Shown: in pieces, positions 35,329 to 43,656 of the stretch
Layout: each line of letters begins with the position of its first letter
Position numbering within the stretch: position 1 is the first letter of the stretch
Source: [Clostridium] citroniae WAL-17108
GTDB lineage: Bacteria > Bacillota > Clostridia > Lachnospirales > Lachnospiraceae
DNA length: 64,000 nt
NCBI RefSeq assembly: GCF_000233455.1
Contig: NZ_JH376425.1
Location: 212,506 to 276,505 of the forward strand
Direction of reading: 5' to 3'
Notes under the pieces: model-generated
Databases searched by the model: none
What the model was told of the DNA's origin: nothing
Seen by the model: only the letters and a program-made list of their open reading frames with translations
Translations under genes and position numbers: made by a program

Positions 35329-36318
35329 ATGACTATTTATGATATTGCCAGGATCGCCGGGGTTTCCGCCAGTACGGTATCCCGGGTGGTGAATAACAAA
35401 CCGGGCATTAAGGAAGAAACAAGGAAGCAGATTCTGGCACTGCTGGAGCAGTATGATTACAGCCCCAATGAGACGGCAAGAGGGCTGGTGAATAAGGCCA
35501 GCCGTATGATCGGCATACTGATTGAGGATATCCGGTATGCTCATCATGTGGATATCGCCTACTATATTGAGGAGGAGATGGGAAAGCACGGCTACTGCAG
35601 CCTGATACTGAATACCGGCCTCACGGATGACAAAAAGGTGGAGGCCGTTAAGGTACTGGCGCAGAGGCGGGTGGACGGAGTCATACTGGTTGGCTCCACT
35701 TTTGAAACAGAAGCCGTGAAACGGGCCCTGGATGCTGGTCTTTCCGCCGTTCCGGTGATAATGACCAACGGATACCTGAACCTGCCCAATGTAAAGGGGG
35801 TCCTGGTGGATGAGCGGGAAGGCGTGGAGAACTGCGTGGAGCTGATGCGCGTGAAAGGGCATGAGAAGCTTGCCTTTGTGCGTCCCAGCCACACCAAGAG
35901 CAGTCTTTCCAAGGAGCAGGGATTTGTGCAGGGGATGGAGCGCCGCGGCTTTAAACGGGAGGAACTTTGGATTTATGAATGCCCTACCACGCTTGAGGAC
36001 GGATATGCCATGATGGAGCGGATCCTAGAGGACCATCCTGATGTGGAAGGGGTTATTTTCGGGGAGGATCTGTCGGCGGTAAGCGCCATACGGGCTCTGG
36101 TGGACCGGAATATAAAGGTGCCGGAACAGGTTGCCGTGATTGGAGTGGATAATTCCAAATACTGTGATATCTGCTATCCCAAGCTTACCTCATTAAATAA
36201 CCGGATGGTGGAAATGAGCCTGGAGGCTGCAAGGATATTGTTTGACAGTCTGGAGGGCAGGGAGAATCCCGATCGGATCATGCTGTTTTCACGGATTGTG
36301 GAAAGGGAAAGCACGTAA
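35329..36318 (+). CDS. LacI-family transcriptional regulator
   Basis: 329 residues from ATG 35329, where the LacI helix-turn-helix begins (MTIYDIARIAGVSASTVSRVVNNKPGI); the longer frame upstream has no family similarity. The sensor domain is periplasmic-binding-protein-like (MIGILIEDIRYAHHVDIAYYIEEEMGKHGY). Three matching operators lie before this gene, before the YhcH gene and before the YiaK-like gene, so those form its local regulon. The ligand is probably a sugar acid or its derivative. Confidence 0.92.
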   Translation: MTIYDIARIAGVSASTVSRVVNNKPGIKEETRKQILALLEQYDYSPNETARGLVNKASRMIGILIEDIRYAHHVDIAYYIEEEMGKHGYCSLILNTGLTDDKKVEAVKVLAQRRVDGVILVGSTFETEAVKRALDAGLSAVPVIMTNGYLNLPNVKGVLVDEREGVENCVELMRVKGHEKLAFVRPSHTKSSLSKEQGFVQGMERRGFKREELWIYECPTTLEDGYAMMERILEDHPDVEGVIFGEDLSAVSAIRALVDRNIKVPEQVAVIGVDNSKYCDICYPKLTSLNNRMVEMSLEAARILFDSLEGRENPDRIMLFSRIVEREST

Positions 36319-36397
36319 GGGCTGCGGGTATGTAATAAGGCCCGTAAGCGTGTAAGGCCCGTAAACGCATAGGAGCTGGTAGAAAGATCATATGGAA

Positions 36398-36443
36398 GGG
36401 ATGTGTCCTGGGGTTATATTAACAGGACTGCATCCCTGCTTTT
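36398..36443 (+). terminator. Terminator after the LacI gene
   Basis: GGGATG and GTCCTG in 36398-36410 pair with CAGGAC and CATCCC in 36423-36436 with a small internal bulge; CTTTTAT follows. Upstream, at about 36335-36370, the phrase TAAGGCCCGTAA occurs twice in tandem. Confidence 0.6.
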
Positions 36444-36564
36444 ATATGTAAAACGATATAGATTGCAGAATGTGGAACAGATCAATAAACAGATCGGGCA
36501 TTTTCTGGATAAAATGCACAATATTTGTTGAGTAAATACAGTAAATAAGACAATAAAAATAGAC

Positions 36565-36593
36565 TTGAAAACACATACCAGTTGTGATATGAT
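36565..36593 (+). promoter_or_regulatory. Promoter of the YhcH-family gene
   Basis: TTGAAA at 36565-36570, 17-base spacer, TATGAT at 36588-36593. The 36319-36679 stretch otherwise holds the preceding terminator and the operator at 36607; no gene is seen in it. Confidence 0.75.
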
Positions 36594-36606
36594 TTGTACA
36601 TAAATA

Positions 36607-36618
36607 GCAATCGATTGC
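36607..36618. promoter_or_regulatory. LacI-type operator at the YhcH promoter
   Basis: Perfect 12-bp palindrome GCAATCGATTGC, 13 bases after the -10 box, so over the transcription start: a repressor here would block initiation. Confidence 0.75.
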
Positions 36619-36679
36619 AAAGCATTTTTATTTTAAATAAACGATATGAATCTTCAACAAAACCGGAAAGAGGTAAACC

Positions 36680-37153
36680 ATGATATTAGGACATATCAAT
36701 GCCAGGGAAAGCGAGGCCGCCTATTCAAAACAGATACAAAGGGCCATTGCCTATTGCAGGGATACGGACGTATCCGGGATGGAGGAAGGCCGTTATCCTC
36801 AGGATGGGGATGATTTTATTGTATTGATCAATCAGCGCCGTACCGGAAGCCGGGAGGAAAAGCTCCCTGAAGTGCACCGGGAATATGCGGAACTGCAGTA
36901 CATGGTCTCCGGCAGGGAATATATGGGATTTTATCCGGACAGGGGTGATAATGAGGTATTAAAGGACTGTCTGGAGGAAAAGGATACCTTGTATTATAAG
37001 GAGAATCCCGGTTCGGGCGAGGTGATGCTTCCCCTGGTGCCGGGCTCCTATGGAATATTTTTCCCTGAGGATGTACACCGCCCCTTTTGCCAGGTGGATG
37101 GGCCTGAGGATATAAAGAAGATCGTTATCAAGATAAGGATGAGCACGCTGTAG
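36680..37153 (+). CDS. YhcH/YjgK/YiaL-family (DUF386) protein
   Basis: 157 residues of the cupin-like YhcH family (AELQYMVSGREYMGF, FFPEDVHRPFCQVDGPEDIKKIVIKI). Histidine and glutamate residues of the metal pocket are visible in EVHREYAELQY and EDVHRP counterparts. Members such as NanQ act as anomerases for sialic acid, and YiaL lies in the diketogulonate operon of E. coli. Its operator and the next gene, a YiaK-like reductase, suggest sugar-acid metabolism. Confidence 0.88.
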   Translation: MILGHINARESEAAYSKQIQRAIAYCRDTDVSGMEEGRYPQDGDDFIVLINQRRTGSREEKLPEVHREYAELQYMVSGREYMGFYPDRGDNEVLKDCLEEKDTLYYKENPGSGEVMLPLVPGSYGIFFPEDVHRPFCQVDGPEDIKKIVIKIRMSTL

Positions 37154-37223
37154 GATAAGCCGGGCTTTATGACGACAGGGTTTGTGGTGATCAAACACAG
37201 ACTCTTTTCCTTCGATTATTTTG

Positions 37224-37235
37224 GCAATCGATTGC
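37224..37235. promoter_or_regulatory. LacI-type operator upstream of the YiaK-like gene
   Basis: Second perfect copy of GCAATCGATTGC, 56 bases before the start codon at 37291. It implies that the reductase gene has its own repressible promoter. Confidence 0.72.
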
Positions 37236-37290
37236 AACAACTGTAAATGATTGTAAAACTGCGAATATAATTAAACAGGAGGATATAAAG

Positions 37291-38295
37291 ATGATGAGAA
37301 TTCCCTATGAGACAATGGTAAGCGAGTTTGAGCGTGTACTTAAAAAGAAAGGATTCAAAGAGGACCGGGCCCGGGCAGCGGCAACTATTTTTGCCCAGAA
37401 CAGCCTGGCCGGCGTGTACTCCCATGGATTGAACCGTTTTCCCAGGGTGGTGGAGTATCTGGAAAAGGGTGAGATCGATCCGGACATTGTGGCAGAGTGC
37501 GAATTAAAGCTGGGGGCATTTGAGCGCTGGAACGGACACAGGGGATTTGGCCCGTTAAATGCAAAGCTTGCAATGGACAGGGCCTGTGAACTGGCAAAGG
37601 AATACGGGATCGGCCTGGTAGCCCTTGGGAACAACAACCACTGGATGAGGGGCGGAAGCTATGGTTTTCAGGCAGCAGACCAGGGCTGCATAGGGATCTG
37701 CTGGTCCAATACATGCCCGAACATGCCGGCGTGGGGAGGCAAAGACAGAAAGATCGGAAATAACCCCATTATCTTTGCAGTGCCCAGAAGCAATGGACAG
37801 CATGTGGTCATTGACTGTGCGGTATCCCAGTTCTCCTATGGAAAGATCGAAGACTGCAAATTAAAGGGGATTGAACTTCCGGTTCCAGGCGGATATGATA
37901 CAAAGGGAAAACTGACCACTGATCCGGCAGAGATTGAGAAGACCTGGAGGGTGCTTCCCATGGGTTATTGGAAGGGAAGCGGAATCTCCATCGCTCTGGA
38001 CCTGATCGCCACTGTACTTACAAACGGCAATTCCGTGCAGACCATTGGAACCTTTGGGGACGAGGTGGGGCTGACCCAGGTCATGATCGCCATTGACCCT
38101 ACAAAGGCCAACTCAGTGGAATTGACAGATGAGATCGTGGATCAGATCGTAGCAGATGTTAAGTCCTCCGAACCGGTGGAGGAGGGCAGGGACGTACTTT
38201 ATCCCGGAGAGCCCGAGGCCCTGACCATCCAGGATAATCTGGCCAATGGTATTCCTGTGATCGAGGAGAAGTGGAATCAGGTATTGGCTATGTAA
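37291..38295 (+). CDS. Malate/L-lactate dehydrogenase-family oxidoreductase (YiaK-like)
   Basis: 334 residues of the Ldh_2 family, which uses NAD(P)H to reduce 2-keto acids with a non-Rossmann fold. The motif SHGLNRFPRVVEYL carries the catalytic His, and GNNNHWMRGGSYGFQAADQGCIGICWSNTCPNMPAWGG is the cofactor region. YiaK reduces 2,3-diketo-L-gulonate, a fitting activity given the YhcH/YiaL neighbour; ureidoglycolate or malate dehydrogenase cannot be excluded. AGGAGG precedes the start. Confidence 0.9.
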   Translation: MMRIPYETMVSEFERVLKKKGFKEDRARAAATIFAQNSLAGVYSHGLNRFPRVVEYLEKGEIDPDIVAECELKLGAFERWNGHRGFGPLNAKLAMDRACELAKEYGIGLVALGNNNHWMRGGSYGFQAADQGCIGICWSNTCPNMPAWGGKDRKIGNNPIIFAVPRSNGQHVVIDCAVSQFSYGKIEDCKLKGIELPVPGGYDTKGKLTTDPAEIEKTWRVLPMGYWKGSGISIALDLIATVLTNGNSVQTIGTFGDEVGLTQVMIAIDPTKANSVELTDEIVDQIVADVKSSEPVEEGRDVLYPGEPEALTIQDNLANGIPVIEEKWNQVLAM

Positions 38296-38296
38296 G

Positions 38297-38325
38297 GTGT
38301 GCTCTCGCAGTCTCCGAGCGTACAC
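38297..38325. repeat. Imperfect inverted repeat, copy 2 of the recurring element
   Basis: GTGTGCTCTCG (38297-38307) faces CCGAGCGTACAC (38314-38325) across six bases. It resembles the perfect hairpin at 8743-8773 with two changes, and likewise directly follows a dehydrogenase-type gene. Confidence 0.55.
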
Positions 38326-38396
38326 TAAGGACTGAAAGTGGAGCGGGATTGCCGCTGGGATAACAAGATGAGAAGATAGCATGGTTAGCATTTCAG

Positions 38397-38419
38397 GCCC
38401 GCCTGTTGGCGGGCTTTTT
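38397..38419 (+). terminator. Terminator after the YiaK-like gene
   Basis: GCCCGCC (38397-38403) and GGCGGGC (38408-38414) with a four-base loop, then TTTTT. Confidence 0.85.
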
Positions 38420-38515
38420 ACGTTTCCCTCTTATAGGGACTCCTGATTTTTTAGTGGAGAGCAGTAGGAGCCATATAAATTTCACGTTCTATGTGCGGTA
38501 TTTTCAATCGGTTTA

Positions 38516-38544
38516 TTGACAGAATTCTATATTTAAGTTATGAT
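38516..38544 (+). promoter_or_regulatory. Promoter of the ROK regulator gene
   Basis: TTGACA at 38516-38521, 17-base spacer, TATGAT at 38539-38544, a near-consensus promoter. Confidence 0.82.
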
Positions 38545-38549
38545 TAACC

Positions 38550-38564
38550 TAATTCAACGAATTA
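38550..38564. promoter_or_regulatory. Probable ROK operator at its own promoter
   Basis: TAATTCAACGAATTA, an inverted repeat of TAATTC with a three-base centre, placed over the expected transcription start. Part of it resembles the two boxes upstream of the ABC binding-protein gene. Confidence 0.55.
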
Positions 38565-38583
38565 ACCAATAGGAGAGAGTACA

Positions 38584-39783
38584 ATGGCGGGTAATGATTT
38601 AAAAGGAGTAAACCAGGACAGTATTCAGTCTATGAACCGTACACTAATCATAAAACTTCTAAGGGAACAGGGGGTCTGTTCCCGCGCTAACCTGGCAAAA
38701 TTGTCCGGTCTTAAGAAGGCTACAGTTACATATATAGTCAATGATTTTATCAGCTGGGGATGTGTAAGGGAAGTTGGCCTTATGCAGGGGGATAAAGGCA
38801 GGAGATCCATAGGCATCACTCTGGCTGAGGACAGCTATTATGTAATAGGCATACGTTTGGCCAGGCGTAATTTTAAGATAGGATTATTCAGTATCAATGG
38901 CAGGCTAATCCATATGAAACAGCAGCAGATCGAGTCCGGACAGAGCCCGGACAGGACCATGGAATATATTATCAATAATATTCACGCTGTGGTGGACCAG
39001 GTTGAGCCGGATAAGATCCTTGCGATCGGTATGGCTATTCCGGGGCCGTTTATAAAACAGGAGGGAAAGATCGCCGTTCTTACAGAGACTGCAGGATGGG
39101 GGAATATGGCGTTTAAGGAAGAATTGGAAAAACATTTTTCATACCCGGTTTTTATGGAGCACGATGCCAATGCGGGAGCATATGCACAAATATGGTATGA
39201 CAAAACCATTGATAAAAACAGTTCACTTATTTATGTCGCTATAGGACAGGGCGTGGGTGCCGGCATTGTCTATCATGGTGAGATCATAAAGGGAGAATTG
39301 GGCATTGCAGGGGAAATCGGGCATACTACCATTAATTATGATGGACCCAGATGTGAATGCGGTAACAGGGGATGTCTGGAGAAATACTGCTCCAGTATTG
39401 TCCTGGCAAGGAATATTGCAAGAAAACGGGGGAGAGGCGAACAGTATGATCTGGGTCAGATTGGAGAAATGATAGAGGTTGGGGATATGGCTGCCATGGA
39501 TGAATTTCGGACAGAATGCCGTTATCTGGGGTACGGGCTGGTGAATGTGGTGAACAGTTTTAATCCCAGTGTGATCATTCTGGGAGATGAAATGAGCCAC
39601 ATAAATGATGATATTATGCTGGAGGAAGTGGACCATGTCCTGAAAGAACGGCTTTTGCCTGAAGTGTATTCAAATTTAAAAGTCAAGGTCAGCAAAGCAG
39701 TGAAGGATTCTGTTCTCCATGGGATCGGTGCGATCTGCATCAATGAAGTATTGGGAAATTTAGAGTTATATTTAGTTAAATGA
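38584..39783 (+). CDS. ROK-family transcriptional regulator (XylR/NagC type)
   Basis: 399 residues: an N-terminal winged helix (LIIKLLREQGVCSRANLAKLSGLKKATVTYIVNDFISWGCVRE) and a ROK domain with the zinc motif CECGNRGCLEKY and the sugar-site phrase EHDANAGAYA. ROK repressors of this length sense a free sugar. It precedes a ribose-type ABC transporter, an FGGY kinase and a GH32 gene, all on the same strand, and similar inverted repeats lie at both promoters, so it is the likely regulator of that unit and of itself. Confidence 0.93.
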   Translation: MAGNDLKGVNQDSIQSMNRTLIIKLLREQGVCSRANLAKLSGLKKATVTYIVNDFISWGCVREVGLMQGDKGRRSIGITLAEDSYYVIGIRLARRNFKIGLFSINGRLIHMKQQQIESGQSPDRTMEYIINNIHAVVDQVEPDKILAIGMAIPGPFIKQEGKIAVLTETAGWGNMAFKEELEKHFSYPVFMEHDANAGAYAQIWYDKTIDKNSSLIYVAIGQGVGAGIVYHGEIIKGELGIAGEIGHTTINYDGPRCECGNRGCLEKYCSSIVLARNIARKRGRGEQYDLGQIGEMIEVGDMAAMDEFRTECRYLGYGLVNVVNSFNPSVIILGDEMSHINDDIMLEEVDHVLKERLLPEVYSNLKVKVSKAVKDSVLHGIGAICINEVLGNLELYLVK

Positions 39784-39823
39784 ATTTGCAGAATTAAATA
39801 TGTATGGAAAGATTATGGATGAG

Positions 39824-39877
39824 AAAAGCCGGTAGCAGACAAAGTAATTAATTTATTTTGATCGGATACCGGCTTTT
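39824..39877 (+). terminator. Terminator after the ROK gene
   Basis: AAAAGCCGGTA (39824-39834) pairs with TACCGGCTTTT (39867-39877), followed by further T. The loop is 32 bases. Confidence 0.7.
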
Positions 39878-39932
39878 TGCATGAAAAAAAGTTGGTATCT
39901 TTATGTAATATACACAAAAAAAAGATTTAATA

Positions 39933-39947
39933 GTTAATTCAATTGAC
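39933..39947. promoter_or_regulatory. Probable ROK operator box 1 at the ABC operon promoter
   Basis: GTTAATTCAATTGAC; 13 of 15 bases agree with the box at 39980-39994. It overlaps the -35 hexamer. Confidence 0.6.
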
Positions 39948-39971
39948 AGATATAGTGAACGGTAGTATTAT
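39943..39971 (+). promoter_or_regulatory. Promoter of the ribose-type ABC / FGGY / GH32 operon
   Basis: TTGACA at 39943-39948, 17-base spacer, TATTAT at 39966-39971. Operator-like boxes lie on both sides. Confidence 0.7.
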
Positions 39972-39979
39972 GATATAGA

Positions 39980-39994
39980 GTTAAATCAATTAAC
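39980..39994. promoter_or_regulatory. Probable ROK operator box 2 at the ABC operon promoter
   Basis: GTTAAATCAATTAAC, inverted GTTAA/TTAAC around ATCAA, just after the -10 box. Box starts are 47 bases apart, compatible with a looped or double-bound repressor. Confidence 0.62.
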
Positions 39995-40028
39995 TAATTC
40001 ACGCAATGAATGAAAAAGGAGAGGGATT

Positions 40029-41105
40029 ATGACAAAGTATTTGAGAAACATGGTAATTGGTGTGAGTCTGGTGGCTATGGCATTGACAGGATGCGGAAAT
40101 GGGGCAAAGGCGGAGGCAACCACAGCAAAGCAGGAAGAAGTAAAAGCAGATACGACTGCAGCTGGAACAAGCGAAAAAGAGACAAGCACAGACCAGTCTG
40201 GATCACAGACAGAAAAGACAGCAGAGGGAACAGAGGAGGGAGAAAAGAAAACATATAAATTTGGGTTTACTGAATGGGCGGCCGGTTCATTTTTTGATGC
40301 ATGCTATGATGGTGTAATGGAGGTTGTGAATGAAAAGGGCGGAGAAGTGATCAGAGTTGAGGGAAAGACAGACAGTAACTATCAGCTGGGGGTTATTGAG
40401 GACTTCATTGCTCAGGATGTGGATTGTGTTTTCTACAATCCGGTTGACGCAGAGGCGGCAGGTCCCGCACTTAAACTTTTACAGGAGGCAGGCATTCCGG
40501 TTGTGAATTTTGACCTTGCAGTGGCAGATCTGGATATGGTGACAGCCTTTGTGGCAACGGACCATTACTCGGCCGGAAAGGTTGCAGGGGAATCCATGAT
40601 CAAGGATCATCCGGAAGGCGGAAAGATTGCTATCCTGGACAGGACAAACGATAATGCGGCTGCACAGCGGATCCAGGGTTTGTTAGATACAATTGAAGGA
40701 AAGGGATTTGAGGTGGCTGCCAGACTGGATGCCGGAGGAAAGCCGGAAACCGGATTGTCAACAACAGAGGATATCCTTCAGGCCAACAGTGATCTAGTGG
40801 CTATTTACTGCATCAATGATGAATGTGCCCAGGGAGCTTATTCTGCGGTTAAGGCGTCCGGTGAAAAAGTGGGTATCTACAGTGCCAATGGAGGACCGGA
40901 GTCAAAGGCAGCGATCAAAAAGGACGGGGCCGATGGCATCTGGAAAATGAGTGCGGCACAGTCGCCCTTTACCGTTGGAAAGGAAAGCGCTGAAATTGCA
41001 TATAAGATTCTGGAAGGCGAGAACTATGAAAAGGAAACCCTGGTTCCCACATTTGCGATCGATGCGACTAATATTGATCAGTATGCTGGATCTGACTGGC
41101 AGTAA
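40029..41105 (+). CDS. Sugar ABC transporter substrate-binding lipoprotein (ribose-type)
   Basis: 358 residues. The lipobox is LTGC with Cys22. A Thr/Glu/Lys-rich linker to about residue 75 precedes a periplasmic-binding-protein domain of the RbsB type (YKFGFTEWAAGSFFDACYDGVMEVVNEKGGEVIRVEGKTDSNYQLGVIEDFIAQDVDCVFYNPVDAEA). Such CUT2 proteins bind monosaccharides. With a GH32 enzyme in the same unit the ligand might be a fructose-containing or related sugar, an inference only. Confidence 0.93.
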   Translation: MTKYLRNMVIGVSLVAMALTGCGNGAKAEATTAKQEEVKADTTAAGTSEKETSTDQSGSQTEKTAEGTEEGEKKTYKFGFTEWAAGSFFDACYDGVMEVVNEKGGEVIRVEGKTDSNYQLGVIEDFIAQDVDCVFYNPVDAEAAGPALKLLQEAGIPVVNFDLAVADLDMVTAFVATDHYSAGKVAGESMIKDHPEGGKIAILDRTNDNAAAQRIQGLLDTIEGKGFEVAARLDAGGKPETGLSTTEDILQANSDLVAIYCINDECAQGAYSAVKASGEKVGIYSANGGPESKAAIKKDGADGIWKMSAAQSPFTVGKESAEIAYKILEGENYEKETLVPTFAIDATNIDQYAGSDWQ

Positions 41106-41139
41106 AATCCGCGGTTGATAAGACAGAGAGGAAGTAGTT

Positions 41140-42636
41140 ATGGGCATTTTATTGGAAATGAAAAATATCAATAAAAGCTTTGGCAGCAATCTGGTGCTTC
41201 AGGATGTAAGTCTGGAACTCCACGAAGGTGAGGTGCTTGCATTATTAGGTGAAAATGGTGCCGGCAAATCTACTTTAATAAAAATATTAGGAGGCATTTA
41301 CACCAAGGACTCCGGGGAAATATTCATTCAAGGTCAGGCGGCCGGTATAAATAGTGTGGATGAAGCTAGAAAATTCGGAATCAGTATCATTCATCAGGAA
41401 CTGATGCTGGCCAAAGACCTGTCCATTGCAGAAAATATTTTTATGGGTAATGAACTGTGTGCAAAAGGAGGCTTTCTGTCCTTAAAGTCCCAGACCCAGG
41501 CTGCCCAGGAAAAACTGGGCCAGTATAATCTGGGGTTTGGTGCGGGCGAGATACTTGGGCATTTGACAATTGCCCAGCAGCAGATGGTAGAGATTGTCAG
41601 GGCGGTTTCCTTTGGGGCCAGGATCATTGTCATGGACGAACCTACGTCTTCCCTGTCTTCCCACGAGGTGGAGATCCTGTTTGATATGATACGCAGATTG
41701 CGGTCGGAAGGGGTTGGAATCATATATATATCCCATCGGCTGGATGAGCTTTATGAGATAACGGATCAGGTGGCGGTACTGCGTGACGGTACGAATGTGG
41801 GCACTGTAGTTACAAAGGAAACGGAACGTTCCCAGCTGGTGGCTATGATGGTGGGCCGTGAACTTTCCAGTTATTACATAAAGAATAATAAGGCTTCCGA
41901 TCAGGTGGTCTTTAAGGCTCTACACCTTTCCGATGGGAAGGTTGTAAAGGATGTAAGCTTTGACCTTTGCCAGGGGGAAATCCTGGGATTGGCCGGCCTT
42001 GTTGGTGCTGGCAGAAGTGAAACCATGGAATGTATTTTCGGCTTGAGGAAAAAAACAGGCGGAACCATCTGGATGGACGGGAAACAGGTGGATTTTAATA
42101 CAGCCGGAAAGGCCATGGAGGCTGGGATCGGTTTTGTTCCTGAGGACAGGAAGGGGGCAGGCCTGTTCCTTAAACAGGATGTTCAGTTTAATACCACCAT
42201 CACAATTTTGGACCAGCTTTTCCACCGGCTAAAATATAATGGAAAAAAGGAAATCGGAATTGTTGATGGGATGATCCGAGATATCCAGATAAAGGTCACA
42301 GGGCGTAATCAGGTTGTAGGTAATCTCAGCGGTGGCAACCAGCAGAAGGTTTTGATTGGAAAGTGGCTTCTTTCCGCAAAGCGGATCTTGATTCTGGATG
42401 AACCTACAAGAGGAGTCGATGTTAAGACAAAGGCGGAGATCTATTCGCTGATCAATGATCTGGCAAAAAACGGACTGTCGATCATTATGGTATCCTCTGA
42501 ATTGCCGGAATTGATTAATATGAGTGATCGCATTGTTACATTGTGCAGAGGATACAGTACCGGTGTTATTTCCAGAGAAGAGTTCAGCCAGGAACGGATA
42601 ATGATGCTGGCCACAACAGAAGTAGGAACAGTTTAG
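41140..42636 (+). CDS. Sugar ABC transporter ATP-binding protein (RbsA type, two ATPase domains)
   Basis: 498 residues with two ATPase domains. The first has Walker A GENGAGKSTLIK, signature LTIAQQQMVEIVRA and Walker B IIVMDEPTSSL; the second has GLVGAGRSETM, LSGGNQQKVLIGKWL and ILILDEPTRGVDV. As is usual in CUT2 proteins the second Walker A is degenerate. It powers the importer made with the neighbouring permease. Confidence 0.95.
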   Translation: MGILLEMKNINKSFGSNLVLQDVSLELHEGEVLALLGENGAGKSTLIKILGGIYTKDSGEIFIQGQAAGINSVDEARKFGISIIHQELMLAKDLSIAENIFMGNELCAKGGFLSLKSQTQAAQEKLGQYNLGFGAGEILGHLTIAQQQMVEIVRAVSFGARIIVMDEPTSSLSSHEVEILFDMIRRLRSEGVGIIYISHRLDELYEITDQVAVLRDGTNVGTVVTKETERSQLVAMMVGRELSSYYIKNNKASDQVVFKALHLSDGKVVKDVSFDLCQGEILGLAGLVGAGRSETMECIFGLRKKTGGTIWMDGKQVDFNTAGKAMEAGIGFVPEDRKGAGLFLKQDVQFNTTITILDQLFHRLKYNGKKEIGIVDGMIRDIQIKVTGRNQVVGNLSGGNQQKVLIGKWLLSAKRILILDEPTRGVDVKTKAEIYSLINDLAKNGLSIIMVSSELPELINMSDRIVTLCRGYSTGVISREEFSQERIMMLATTEVGTV

Positions 42637-42645
42637 GAGGCAGTC

Positions 42646-43635
42646 ATGAAAAGCGCAGAGGTAAAAAGTATAAGAAGAGATTCTTCCAATGAAATGATAC
42701 AAATGGTAAAGGGGAATTTGGGTATATTAATTGGTTTTGCCATCATGTGTATTGCCCTGACTGTGATTACGGATTCTTTTGCCACAACCAGGAACATCTT
42801 TAATGTGATGAGGCAGATTTCAGTCAATGTATTTTTGGCATGCGGTATGACCATGGTAATTCTGATAGGGGGAATTGACCTTTCTGTGGGGTCGATCATA
42901 GCAATATCAGGCTGTCTGAGTGCCGGGTTTATAACAAATAACGGGATACCATCCGCAGCAGCCATTATTCTGGCTATTGCCATCGGCACGGCAGTGGGGG
43001 CTGTTAATGGAGTGATCATATCCAACACAAAGATTCCTCCGTTTATTGTGACCTTGGCAATGATGAACATAGGACGTGGATTTGCACGTATCTATACCAA
43101 GGCCACCACTATACTGGTGGATGATGATCTGTTTATCTGGATCGGCAGCGGAAAAATATTTGGCAGTATACCAATACAGATCGTATTTATGATCATAGTA
43201 GTGGTGATAACGGCAATCATTCTGAACCGGACTAAATTCGGAAGAAACATATATGCGGTAGGGGATAACCGGCAGGCGGCTGAATACAGCGGTATCAATG
43301 CCAAGAGAATTACCTTTTGGATATTTACCCTGTCAGGACTGTTCGCGTCATGCGCCGGGGTCTTGAGCGCGGCCAGGACCTTTTCAGGGCAGTTCAGCGT
43401 AGGTGACGGCGCTGAAATGGATGCTATCTCAGCTGTTGTACTGGGAGGAACCAGCATGACAGGAGGAGTTGGGCGGATCAGCGGTACTATCATCGGGTGT
43501 CTGGTCATAGGCGTGCTGAACAATGGCATGAACTTATTAGGCATTGATTCATCCTGGCAATATGTTGTAAAAGGCCTTGTGGTTCTCCTGGCAGTCTATA
43601 TTGATTACATAAAGAAAGAAAAGAGCAAGGGCTGA
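42646..43635 (+). CDS. Sugar ABC transporter permease (RbsC type)
   Basis: 329 residues, nine to ten hydrophobic segments. Typical RbsC phrases are ACGMTMVILIGGIDLSVGSIIAISG, FIVTLAMMNIGRGFARIYTKA, and AVVLGGTSMTGGVGRISGTIIGCLVIGVLNNGMNLLGIDSSWQYVVKG. It follows the ATPase gene by nine bases. Confidence 0.95.
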   Translation: MKSAEVKSIRRDSSNEMIQMVKGNLGILIGFAIMCIALTVITDSFATTRNIFNVMRQISVNVFLACGMTMVILIGGIDLSVGSIIAISGCLSAGFITNNGIPSAAAIILAIAIGTAVGAVNGVIISNTKIPPFIVTLAMMNIGRGFARIYTKATTILVDDDLFIWIGSGKIFGSIPIQIVFMIIVVVITAIILNRTKFGRNIYAVGDNRQAAEYSGINAKRITFWIFTLSGLFASCAGVLSAARTFSGQFSVGDGAEMDAISAVVLGGTSMTGGVGRISGTIIGCLVIGVLNNGMNLLGIDSSWQYVVKGLVVLLAVYIDYIKKEKSKG

Positions 43636-43656
43636 TGCGTTGCAGAAAGGAATCAC

